DNA of 14,312 nucleotides from Actinomycetota bacterium. GTDB lineage: Bacteria; Actinomycetota; Acidimicrobiia; Acidimicrobiales; UBA8592. The notes under the pieces were generated by a model that searched no databases, was not told the origin of the DNA, and was given only the letters and a program-made list of their open reading frames with translations. Each line of letters begins with the position of its first letter. The stretch's first letter is position 1. The DNA lies in the NCBI GenBank assembly GCA_002715425.1, contig PAYW01000003.1, forward strand, positions 8,948 through 23,259. The letters run 5' to 3'. Positions 5,993 to 13,383 of the stretch are shown one piece after another. The position numbers and the translations under genes were made by a program.

Positions 5993-6877
5993 ATGACAGA
6001 GTTTATTCAACTAGTTTGGTCAGGAATTCTGAATGGCATGCTCTACGCACTTATCGGCCTATCACTGGTTCTCATATTTAAAACAGCTCGTATCCTAAAT
6101 TTTGCCGCCGGAACTATGGCGGGTTTTACTGGATGGTTTGCTTGGTGGTGGGCAACTAAACAAGGAATACCTTTTCTCATAGCAATTTTGGTTGCTATAG
6201 TCATGGTCGCTGTTGCGACACTATTAATTGAGCGTTTAACTATTCGCCCGCTCATAAATGAAAACTTTTTATCGATCGTTACGATCACATTGGGATTAGA
6301 GTTTCTTATAGCGAATTTGTCTATCAATTTTTTCGGTGGTCGCGCTGAAAGCTTACGTATCCCTGGTGATATTCAATTTAAAAACTTCGAGATTGGTGGT
6401 GTTCGATTTAACTGGTGGCATGTGGTAATTCTCATCGCTACATTTATTATTCTCGCCGTTGTCGGATACATCGTTAATAGAACAGAACTAGGGCTGGCGA
6501 TGAGAGCATTCGCCGAAGATAAGGATGCAGCCCGCCTAATGGGGATCAAAGAGTCGACGGTTTCTCAATGGACTTGGACATTGTCAGTAACAGTAGGGGG
6601 ACTAGCAGGGATACTCTTTGCCCCTGTGTTATTCCTTCAGCAAGATTATATGAATATTCCATTTATCAAAGGCTTCGTCGCTGCCATTCTAGGAGGTTTC
6701 ACTAGTTTAAGCGGTGGTGTCCTCGGCGGGTTGCTGCTTGGCGAATTAGAAGCATTCGCTGTGAAATACGCTCCTCGTCAAATGGCTGCAGCTCTTCCAG
6801 TAATTATTGTCTTCTTCATTCTTCTTATCAGGCCACGAGGGCTCTTTACCCGAGCGAAAGCACATGAGCGGGTATAA
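5993..6877 (+). CDS. livH: HAAT-type ABC importer permease (LivH/BraD family)
   Basis: A 294-residue inner-membrane subunit, the family's usual length, with about eight hydrophobic segments (near 8-30, 36-55, 60-80, 92-112, 143-163, 194-216, 226-252 and 264-280). Family landmarks include LNGMLYALIGLSLVLIFKTARILNFAAG (13-40) near the N-terminus, the cytoplasmic coupling loop GLAMRAFAEDKDAARLMGI (167-185) that docks on the ATPases, and the C-terminal IRPRGLF (279-285). It ends 2 bases before the next gene, so the two are co-translated. The Shine-Dalgarno is weak. It pairs with the LivM half of the next protein to form the translocation pore. Confidence 0.93.
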   Translation: MTEFIQLVWSGILNGMLYALIGLSLVLIFKTARILNFAAGTMAGFTGWFAWWWATKQGIPFLIAILVAIVMVAVATLLIERLTIRPLINENFLSIVTITLGLEFLIANLSINFFGGRAESLRIPGDIQFKNFEIGGVRFNWWHVVILIATFIILAVVGYIVNRTELGLAMRAFAEDKDAARLMGIKESTVSQWTWTLSVTVGGLAGILFAPVLFLQQDYMNIPFIKGFVAAILGGFTSLSGGVLGGLLLGELEAFAVKYAPRQMAAALPVIIVFFILLIRPRGLFTRAKAHERV

Positions 6878-6879
6878 CG

Positions 6880-8769
6880 ATGACTTATAACGAACAAATA
6901 TCTTCTTCATCCGAATCGGCTATGCAAAGAGCTGGAATACCCGTCCCCGGCTATATCAAGAGGAATCACATTCTCGGAGTTTTCTTCTTTGCATTAACTT
7001 TCCTGCTCCTCCCTCAATTCGACCAATACACGACCGCTATAGGATTTATTCTTGTCTTCTCAGCAGTTGGCGGAAGCTTAGTCCTTGCATTCGGAGCTGC
7101 GGGTCAGTTTACTTTAGGGCATTCAATCTTCTTAGGTGCTGGAGCATTCCTTTCAGCAAATATCGCTAATGACAGTTATGGATGGGGTCGTGGCCTTGAA
7201 GTGGAGATCCCCATCGCCCTTGCTGTCTGTTTTATTCTTGGCCTGATCGTTGGCCTGCCTAGCCTTCGAGTCAATGAGCTTTACTTAGCATTAGCGACTT
7301 TTGCTATTGCGTACGTAGGCCAGCAGGTCCTATACGAATGGAAACAATTTACGGCTGGAGGCTCTGGAAAATCTGCTGGTGATTTGACCCTTTTCGGTTG
7401 GGAGATAGGCAGAGGAACACCATATATACGGCTCAGTTTGGTAGTCATCTTCGTCACTTTTTGGATAGTTGGAAATATCCTTGATGGCAAAACGGGTAGA
7501 TCCATGAATGCTCTCCGCACGAGCGAAACTGCCGCTAGGTCCGTTGGTATCAACGTTGCTTGGCTCAAGATCCTTGCTTTCGGGATAAGCGGAGCTATTA
7601 CTGGACTTGCTGGCGTTTTGTACATCCACAACCTTCGTTATGCAGGTCCTGAGAATTTCAACGTTCACCTTTCGATTCTGTTAATCCTCACCCTTATTAT
7701 CGGAGGGCGACACCGGCTCGCTGGAGCAGTTGTCGGAGCTATCTTTGTAAAGTTCCTTCCCGAACTAATCCGAGACGTTCAAGAGTACGAGGGAATCATC
7801 TACGGTGGTGCCCTAATCTTTCTTACCCTCTTCTCTCCGCGGGGCATTATCGGGCTTATCGAAGCTGCCCTTCGATCGCTTGGGACATTCCTTGCAAATA
7901 CACCCGTCGCTAAGATTCTGCCTAATAGCGCATCAAAAGAAATAGAAGCTTCTTCTGATGGAACCCCCTTAAAGTCTCCTTCGCTAGCTGGACTTGCAAA
8001 TTCTGAAAAACGTGGGCATCTCACAGTAACGGACGCGAGAGTAATCTTCGGTGGAGTACGAGCAGTTGACGGCGTTTCTTTTGAAGTCGAGGCAGGAAAA
8101 GTTACTGGAGTCATCGGATCCAACGGAGCTGGTAAAACAACACTGTTCAATGCCATAACTGGGCACGCAAAGAACGCAGAAGGGACCTTTACACTCGATG
8201 GTTTCGAATTGTCTAATAAACCGATCTTCACCCGTTCACTTGCCGGACTCGGACGAACCTTTCAGAACCTGAACCTCCATGGTGACATACGCGTCCTCGA
8301 TCACGCCCTTATCGGACTCGAAAGAGAAATGAAGTACGGAAGAGTTTCAGAAGCTTTCCGTTTACCTCACGTAGTTCGAAACGAACGACAAGCGTACGAA
8401 AGGGCCGCTGAGCTTCTTGACCATATGCAACTGTTGGAATTCTGGAATGAAAAGGTAGATGACCTTCCATATGGGCTTCAAAAGCGCGTCGATGTAGCGA
8501 GAGGCCTTGCTACCAATCCATCAGTGCTTCTTCTTGATGAACCCGCAGCAGGACTACCTACGGCTGAAGCTCTAGAAATGATGGAACACGTAATAGAATA
8601 TGCCGAACATATCGGATGCGGGGTTATTGTCATCGAGCACAATGTCGAACTGGTTGCTGATGTATGTGAACGAGTAATCGTTATGGATGCTGGAAAAATA
8701 CTTGCGGATGGCACAGCCCAATCCGTAATGCAAAACGCAGACGTTATTGCTGCATACTTAGGAACGTAA
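6880..8769 (+). CDS. livM-livG: Fused ABC importer permease-ATPase (LivM-LivG)
   Basis: A 629-residue fusion of the second permease and first ATPase of the importer. Residues about 30-330 are the LivM permease: hydrophobic segments, GLPSLRVNELYLALATFA (125-142), the coupling loop ALRTSETAARSVGI (211-224) and a closing FSPRGIIGL. A linker of about 50 polar residues (330-380) leads to the ABC domain: Walker A GSNGAGKTT (413-421), Q-loop Gln462 in RTFQN, the family-typical degenerate signature LPYGLQKR (529-536), Walker B VLLLDEPAAGL (549-559) and switch His587 in IEHN. All ATPase residues are present, so the fusion looks functional. The reading frame is continuous, with no sign of a sequencing frameshift. 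Such LivM-LivG fusions occur in many actinobacteria and proteobacteria. Confidence 0.93.
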   Translation: MTYNEQISSSSESAMQRAGIPVPGYIKRNHILGVFFFALTFLLLPQFDQYTTAIGFILVFSAVGGSLVLAFGAAGQFTLGHSIFLGAGAFLSANIANDSYGWGRGLEVEIPIALAVCFILGLIVGLPSLRVNELYLALATFAIAYVGQQVLYEWKQFTAGGSGKSAGDLTLFGWEIGRGTPYIRLSLVVIFVTFWIVGNILDGKTGRSMNALRTSETAARSVGINVAWLKILAFGISGAITGLAGVLYIHNLRYAGPENFNVHLSILLILTLIIGGRHRLAGAVVGAIFVKFLPELIRDVQEYEGIIYGGALIFLTLFSPRGIIGLIEAALRSLGTFLANTPVAKILPNSASKEIEASSDGTPLKSPSLAGLANSEKRGHLTVTDARVIFGGVRAVDGVSFEVEAGKVTGVIGSNGAGKTTLFNAITGHAKNAEGTFTLDGFELSNKPIFTRSLAGLGRTFQNLNLHGDIRVLDHALIGLEREMKYGRVSEAFRLPHVVRNERQAYERAAELLDHMQLLEFWNEKVDDLPYGLQKRVDVARGLATNPSVLLLDEPAAGLPTAEALEMMEHVIEYAEHIGCGVIVIEHNVELVADVCERVIVMDAGKILADGTAQSVMQNADVIAAYLGT

Positions 8770-8771
8770 AA

Positions 8772-9482
8772 ATGAGCCAACTTACCATCTCTGACCTCAA
8801 AGTAGGATACAAAAAGAATGAAGTCATTCACGGTCTCAACATTGAGGTCAACTCAGGAGAGCGCGTTGCACTCCTGGGAGCAAACGGCGCTGGAAAATCT
8901 ACTGTCCTAAAGACAATTTCAGGGCTTTTAACCCCTACAGAAGGGTCTATCCGATTTGACGGGGACGATATTGGTGGTAATTCGCCGGCCGATATAGTAG
9001 ATCGAGGCATTGTCCATGTTCCAGAAGGCAGGAGAGTCTTCCCGGCTCTTAACGTTGAAGATAACCTGAAAGTCGCAAACTACCGTAAGGGCCCTCAAAG
9101 CCTAGCTGAAGGACTGGAATCAGCTTACGCAGCTTTTCCTATCCTTGAAGAGAGAAAAAAACAGCCTGCTGGACTTTTAAGCGGCGGCCAACAACAAATG
9201 TTGTCACTGGCTAGGGCTATCATTGCCCAACCGAAATTCTTACTTATCGATGAAATGTCGCTCGGCTTAGCGCCATTGCTGGTTAAAGAGTTCTACCAAA
9301 CTCTTGACTCTCTCTTCAGTAGTGAAATTTCATTGCTTCTTGTGGAACAGAATGCTGGTATGGCTCTAGCTCATTGCTCCCGGTTCTATGTGATCAGAAA
9401 CGGCGACCTAGTTCTCCAAGGAGACTCAGAAGAGTACAGAGATGACCCAACGAGACTCCAACCCGCATACCTAGGGCAGTAG
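8772..9482 (+). CDS. livF: HAAT-type ABC importer ATPase (LivF/BraG family)
   Basis: A 236-residue second ATPase of the importer, the family's normal size. Walker A GANGAGKST (36-44), signature LSGGQ (136-140) and Walker B FLLIDE (156-161) are intact. As is typical of LivF, the Q-loop carries VPEGRRVFP (83-91) and the switch His position is Gln193 in VEQN. The ATG at 8772 is 2 bases after the previous stop, with only a weak purine stretch ahead, implying coupled translation. It ends the importer operon and converges with the FMN enzyme gene, 38 bases away. Confidence 0.93.
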   Translation: MSQLTISDLKVGYKKNEVIHGLNIEVNSGERVALLGANGAGKSTVLKTISGLLTPTEGSIRFDGDDIGGNSPADIVDRGIVHVPEGRRVFPALNVEDNLKVANYRKGPQSLAEGLESAYAAFPILEERKKQPAGLLSGGQQQMLSLARAIIAQPKFLLIDEMSLGLAPLLVKEFYQTLDSLFSSEISLLLVEQNAGMALAHCSRFYVIRNGDLVLQGDSEEYRDDPTRLQPAYLGQ

Positions 9483-9520
9483 AACTTACAGCTACGAGTA
9501 CAAGGGCGGCAAAGAGCTTT

Positions 9521-10705
9521 TTACCTATATAGGTAGTGTTCGCTAATATTTACGAACTTCTCTTCTCCTAAAAGCGCAAGAGTCCTATCCACATCTGCAG
9601 CTAATACCGAAAGCACCTTTTCGACTCCCTGCTCTCCCCCTGCTGCAAGACCCCAATACCATGGCCTCCCTCCACATGCAGCGGTCGCCCCTATCGCACG
9701 GGCCTTTATAATATCTTCTCCTCTTCGGATCCCTCCGTCTAGAAAGACTTCTGCTCGATGTCCAACTGCATAAACCACTGATTCGAAAATGCTAGCTACG
9801 CCCGGTACGAAACTCATCTGACGGCCACCGTGATTCGATACAATGATGCCATCTGCACCTGCATCAACAGCGCTAATAGCATCCTCAGCGGTCATCACAC
9901 CCTTCACCAGCAGAGGACCTGACCAACGTTTTCGAATTATTTCCAGATCATCCCATGTTCTGGTTTGATCGACTAGTTCACGGTCTGTGTATTCACCAAT
10001 CGAGCTTGCATCGTCTCCAGCAGCGAAACCAGCTAGGTTAGCAAAAGTTATATCAGGTCCGTTCAAAAGGCCCAATAACCATTTAGGTTTACGCAGGGTG
10101 TTTAAAGCATTCTTGGGACGGATACGAACTGGAAGAGACATGCCATTAGCCAAATCACGTTCGCGTTTGCCAACAACTGGCACATCAACAGTCACAACAA
10201 GTGCTTCATAACCGGAATTTCCCGCTCTATCAATTAGTGAGTTTACGACCTCTTCATTTCCCCATAAATAGAGTTGAAACCAAAGTCGTCCATCTGATAC
10301 CGAAGCTATCTCTTCAAGTGTGTATCCTGAGGCGGTACTCACGCAAAATATTGCTCCTGCTCGATCAGCAGCTTTTGCTACTGCTAATTCCCCGTGAGGG
10401 TGAGCAATTGTAGCCATCCCAGATGGTGAAAGAATAAATGGCAGCTCGGCTCTCTTGCCAAAGATCTTCGCAGAAATATCACGATTCGAAACGTCAGTTA
10501 GAAATTTGGGTCGAAGCTTTATTTCATTGAGAGAACGACGATTGGCTGCGATTGAAAGTTCTCCATCAGCGCCGCCATCAATAAAATCCCAAACCATCTT
10601 GGGAAGCTTTCGTTTGGAGATTTCACGAGCATCACCGACAGTGTTTATTGCATCGACACCTGTTCGATTTTTAGCAAGCATCTTAGCTATCTGAGAAAAT
10701 TTCAT
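9521..10705 (-). CDS. FMN-dependent alpha-hydroxy-acid dehydrogenase/oxidase (LldD/glycolate oxidase family)
   Basis: A 394-residue TIM-barrel flavoenzyme expected to oxidise a 2-hydroxy acid to the 2-oxo acid. Visible landmarks: WDFIDGGADGE (39-49), LSPSGMA (92-98), QLYLW (144-148) with active-site Tyr146, TVDVPV...KRERD (172-184), Lys268 in LLVKGV, catalytic SNHGGRQ (290-296) with His292 and Arg295, and FMN-phosphate-binding FLDGGIRRGEDIIKA and GGRPWYWGLAAGGEQGV. Two departures: the substrate-binding Tyr that usually follows Asp in 'D-Y-I-x-G-G-A' is Phe41 (codon TTT), and the usual 'RQLD' is RQMS. The substrate is probably not simple lactate or glycolate. The start at 10705 has only a weak purine-rich leader. 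MftD of mycofactocin synthesis belongs to the same family, but no mft genes are here. Confidence 0.9.
   Translation of the reverse strand: MKFSQIAKMLAKNRTGVDAINTVGDAREISKRKLPKMVWDFIDGGADGELSIAANRRSLNEIKLRPKFLTDVSNRDISAKIFGKRAELPFILSPSGMATIAHPHGELAVAKAADRAGAIFCVSTASGYTLEEIASVSDGRLWFQLYLWGNEEVVNSLIDRAGNSGYEALVVTVDVPVVGKRERDLANGMSLPVRIRPKNALNTLRKPKWLLGLLNGPDITFANLAGFAAGDDASSIGEYTDRELVDQTRTWDDLEIIRKRWSGPLLVKGVMTAEDAISAVDAGADGIIVSNHGGRQMSFVPGVASIFESVVYAVGHRAEVFLDGGIRRGEDIIKARAIGATAACGGRPWYWGLAAGGEQGVEKVLSVLAADVDRTLALLGEEKFVNISEHYLYR
9523..9534. repeat. 12-bp perfect palindrome at the end of the FMN enzyme gene
   Basis: ACCTATATAGGT lies in the last codons of the FMN enzyme, immediately after a five-T run (9518-9522), in the convergent junction with livF. 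It has no loop, so it is a poor hairpin; it may be a protein site or chance. Confidence 0.3.
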
Positions 10706-10793
10706 ACTAGTTCTTGTCGTCCTTGGAATCAGATCCTATTGTGCCCCGCCCATTCAATTGCAGGAAAATCACCCTGAAAGAATTTAAAGAAAG

Positions 10794-10814
10794 ATTAGCA
10801 GGAATTGCGCTAAT
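10794..10814 (-). terminator. Candidate terminator after the P450 pair
   Basis: ATTAGC (10794-10799) and GCTAAT (10809-10814) pair across a 9-base loop. Read on the minus strand, the stem is followed by CTTTCTTT. It lies in the 166-bp gap between the P450 stop and the FMN enzyme start, where a weak minus-strand TATAAA (10850-10855) is the only promoter-like element seen. The stem is short, so confidence is low. Confidence 0.3.
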
Positions 10815-10871
10815 TTCATAGGACGTTTACACAGACAGTATCTTTCATTTATATCGAAATAGCTAGATGCA

Positions 10872-12077
10872 TTATTTAGTCTCGAAGATGACAGGGTACT
10901 TACCGAAATACGGCCTTGTAGTAGAGTCATCCATTTCCGGAGGGTTGTCTGGGTCGGGACTGCAGCCATTTAAAAACAGTGTCTGCACAGCGACCGGGAC
11001 TAATCCAAACAAATGGTTCTCTTCTGTCGAGTTCGTATCGAATATAAGCCCTGCTGCTAGGTCCTGACCTATACAAGCATGCATTCCCTGACCGAAACTC
11101 AAGCCCCAAGGACTAACCCCATCTGAGAGATCCCGATTTGGATTAAATACGTCTGCATCATCGCCAAAGAGATCTGAATCCCTGTTAACGCTTTCTAGGT
11201 CAATCACTACCCTGTCGCCTTCTTGGATCTTAATCCCAGAAGTAAGTTCAATTTCTTCAAGAGCCCATCGAGCTGCAGTTGGAGAGGAGGGTTGAAGCCG
11301 AATCGTCTCGTGAGTAGCTCTTTGAAGAAACACCTTATCGCTGTAGGCTCTTTCGTTGTCTTCAGGGTGGGTTTCTAGCCATTTAAAGATGTTGTGGATT
11401 ACTCTTGTCAAAGCGGTAGCAGATGTGTGCGCACCGGCTAAAAGATAGAAGGCTATTTCTCTTCGAAGCGAATCTCTAGTCATTGGTACTTTGTCTTCAT
11501 TGCGTAAGAGAACCAAAAGAACATCACGCGGTAAATCTTTTTCTTCTAAATCGCCATTTTCAAATTTTTCCAAAAGTTCTCTCCGGAGTTGAATACCTGG
11601 TTCAAGAAATTCGTTGTCAAAGGCTTCGAGTTTCTCTTGAATTTCAGCCCGCTTTGCATCAACGTCACCGGTGTAGAAACCTAAAGTGGCTCCCTCAATA
11701 AAAGAAGTTAAGTAATCGTATAGCCTGTCTGTTTCTTCGTAGGTTCCCAAAGGGCGATCAACTCCAGCAGTCAACGCAGCTAGATTCATCATCAGCTGGT
11801 GTCCAAAGTCAACTAGTTCAGCTCGTCCATCTTTAAGGTAAGGGTTAACAGTGTCTTGGATTATTTTTGGAAACATTTCTCTTTCATACTCGAAAAATGT
11901 GTCACGGCGAAATAAGCGATTTTCTAAACGTCGTCGTTGCCTGTGTTGGTCTCCATGAAGATTGACGACTACGTCCTCCATGACAACTTCACCAGCATCG
12001 TACAGGGCTTGTCGCAGTGCTTTATTACGGTAGCATTCTCTAGCGTCCTCTGGTTTAGTTATAGTGACATCCGCCAT
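10872..12077 (-). CDS. Cytochrome P450, downstream member of tandem pair
   Basis: A 401-residue soluble heme monooxygenase, with no membrane anchor. The C-helix region reads LHGDQHRQRRRLENRLF (40-56), the I-helix AGAHTS (214-219), the K-helix E-T-I-R (257-260) and the heme loop FGQGMHACIG (328-337) with thiolate Cys335. The residue before the I-helix Thr218, normally Asp or Glu, is His217 (codon CAC); CYP51 sterol demethylases share this. After Cys335 the L-helix is interrupted by about 14 residues (LIFDTNSTEENHLFG). The protein begins near the B-helix, so the usual N-terminal beta-sheet/A-helix is missing. This start is firm: AGAGGT lies 7 bases upstream and an in-frame stop sits at 12099-12101. 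It lies 43 bases after the other P450, probably co-transcribed. Redox partners are not in the window. Confidence 0.9.
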   Translation of the reverse strand: MADVTITKPEDARECYRNKALRQALYDAGEVVMEDVVVNLHGDQHRQRRRLENRLFRRDTFFEYEREMFPKIIQDTVNPYLKDGRAELVDFGHQLMMNLAALTAGVDRPLGTYEETDRLYDYLTSFIEGATLGFYTGDVDAKRAEIQEKLEAFDNEFLEPGIQLRRELLEKFENGDLEEKDLPRDVLLVLLRNEDKVPMTRDSLRREIAFYLLAGAHTSATALTRVIHNIFKWLETHPEDNERAYSDKVFLQRATHETIRLQPSSPTAARWALEEIELTSGIKIQEGDRVVIDLESVNRDSDLFGDDADVFNPNRDLSDGVSPWGLSFGQGMHACIGQDLAAGLIFDTNSTEENHLFGLVPVAVQTLFLNGCSPDPDNPPEMDDSTTRPYFGKYPVIFETK

Positions 12078-12120
12078 GGTAAGACCTCTAATCGTTTCTT
12101 ATAGCTTAGGCTTTCGTAGT

Positions 12121-13329
12121 TTAACCGTCACTTTCGACAGTGAAGACAACCGGATATTTAGAAAAATGTTTTCTTTCGGAATTCAAATCCAATTCGGGAG
12201 GATTTTTTTCGTCTTTTCTTCCTCCTGCCGAGAGGAGTGCGTGAACCATAACGGATACTGTTCCGTATAAGGCCTCTTCACTAGGTCGTGATTCGTCAAT
12301 TTCTAACCCTCCATCGAGTTCAGCGCCCACGCAAGCATGAGAACCGGCACCGAAGCTCATACCCCAACGAGCTACTCCATCGGGAACCTCGCGGTGTGGG
12401 TCAAAAATGCTAGCTGTATTCCCAAAGATTTCCGGATCTCGGTTGGCGTCAATTAAATTCAGGACCACATGTGATCCCATTGGCAATAGGGTTCCATCTG
12501 ATAGCTCAACATCTTCAAGTGGTGTCCGTAACGCAACAGGGCTTGCGGGACTTAGCCTAAGAGATTCGTGCATGCAACGTTGAACAAAGGGCAGATCATT
12601 CCTAGCTCGTTCCAAATCAGCTGGATGCTGTTCTCCCCATGAGAATAAATCATCTACGGTGTGGGTGAACGCGTTGGCAGTAGAATGCGCACCAGCTTGT
12701 AGATAGAAACATATCTCACGAAAGACAATATCTTCATCTAAATTTAGAGTTTCAGCGTTACGCAAAAGCGTAGTGAACACATCCCTAGGTAACTCATCTT
12801 CAGAAATTTTTCCACTTTCGAAATCTGAGATCAGCTCTTCTCTTCTGTTTTTTGAAGCAAGGAAGAAATTTTGATGAAAAGACTCCATAGCTCTTTTAAC
12901 TTCAGCCCGAACTTCATCCTTATCTCGAGTGGAATGCATAATCGTCGCTCCTTCGCTGAATTTCTTTACCATTGAATACATGAGCTCTGTTTGATCTTCA
13001 TTGCGGGGGTCTTGATCTATTCCGGCAATCGTAGCTGTGAGATTCATCGCGCACCGATATCCAATTTGTGCAAGGTCCCCTGTACCTTTTTCGACGAAAG
13101 GTTTCATGGTCGCGTCAATCGTTTCGCCAAGTATGTCGTGCTCCCAGTAACTGAAGATTTCTCTCCTAAATAAACGATTCTCCAACCTTCTTCGTTCTCG
13201 ATGTTCTAATCCATGAAGATCAAGTAGGGTACCTTCCATAACGATTGCGCCTTCTGTGTAACCGGCCTGTCGAAGGTGCTTTGACCTGAAGGCTTCCTTG
13301 ACATGCAACCAGTTAGATAGCTCGATCAT
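12121..13329 (-). CDS. Cytochrome P450, upstream member of tandem pair
   Basis: A 402-residue paralogue of the neighbouring P450, alignable almost without gaps. C-helix region LHGLEHRERRRLENRLFRR (38-56), I-helix AGAHST (212-217), K-helix E-S-L-R (255-258), heme loop FGAGSHACVG (327-336) with Cys334. The acid/alcohol pair is His215-Ser216, again lacking the usual Asp/Glu. The same insertion after the heme loop is present (LEIDESRPSEEALYG), as is the shortened N-terminus. The ATG at 13329 has a good GAGGGA site six bases upstream, and no other start codon precedes it before the frame runs into the divergent gene. The pair probably arose by tandem duplication and then diverged in substrate pocket. 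It is head to head with the epoxide-hydrolase-like gene, suggesting P450 epoxidation followed by hydrolysis. Confidence 0.9.
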   Translation of the reverse strand: MIELSNWLHVKEAFRSKHLRQAGYTEGAIVMEGTLLDLHGLEHRERRRLENRLFRREIFSYWEHDILGETIDATMKPFVEKGTGDLAQIGYRCAMNLTATIAGIDQDPRNEDQTELMYSMVKKFSEGATIMHSTRDKDEVRAEVKRAMESFHQNFFLASKNRREELISDFESGKISEDELPRDVFTTLLRNAETLNLDEDIVFREICFYLQAGAHSTANAFTHTVDDLFSWGEQHPADLERARNDLPFVQRCMHESLRLSPASPVALRTPLEDVELSDGTLLPMGSHVVLNLIDANRDPEIFGNTASIFDPHREVPDGVARWGMSFGAGSHACVGAELDGGLEIDESRPSEEALYGTVSVMVHALLSAGGRKDEKNPPELDLNSERKHFSKYPVVFTVESDG

Positions 13330-13383
13330 TATATTTCCCTCAGAGTATTTGCAACCACTAGAAGAAAGGATAGGTTCTGAAAC
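13330..13383. promoter_or_regulatory. 54-bp divergent control region between P450 and LEH-like genes
   Basis: It contains the ribosome binding sites for both genes (GAGGGA for the minus-strand P450, 13336-13341; AAAGGA for the plus-strand gene, 13365-13370, rather far from its ATG). No convincing -35/-10 pair was found on either strand, so promoters may extend into the coding ends. TTGACA at 13298-13303 exists but lacks a properly spaced -10. Confidence 0.4.

Noticed and set aside
6880..8769. Frameshift or assembly artefact joining two genes
   Set aside because: The reading frame is continuous, the linker is a plausible polar tether, both halves keep all motifs, and LivM-LivG fusions are known.
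7281..8831. Antisense open frames of 110-143 residues opposite the LivM-LivG gene (7281-7631, 7330-7668, 7800-8231, 8478-8831)
   Set aside because: They mirror a strongly conserved gene, overlap each other, carry no recognisable motif and have low-complexity composition typical of codon shadows.
9521..10705. Pre-mycofactocin synthase MftD
   Set aside because: Same family, but no mftA, B, C, E or F genes are nearby, and the sequence alone does not separate it from other alpha-hydroxy-acid enzymes.
10872..12077. Calling the P450 a CYP51 sterol demethylase from its AGAHTS motif
   Set aside because: The protein is shorter, lacks the N-terminal region, has an L-helix insertion, and the CYP51 B'-C region signature is not visible. 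Only the His is shared.
13298..13303. TTGACA as the -35 of a promoter for the LEH-like gene
   Set aside because: No -10 element lies 16-18 bases downstream; the nearest TATATT is 26 bases away.
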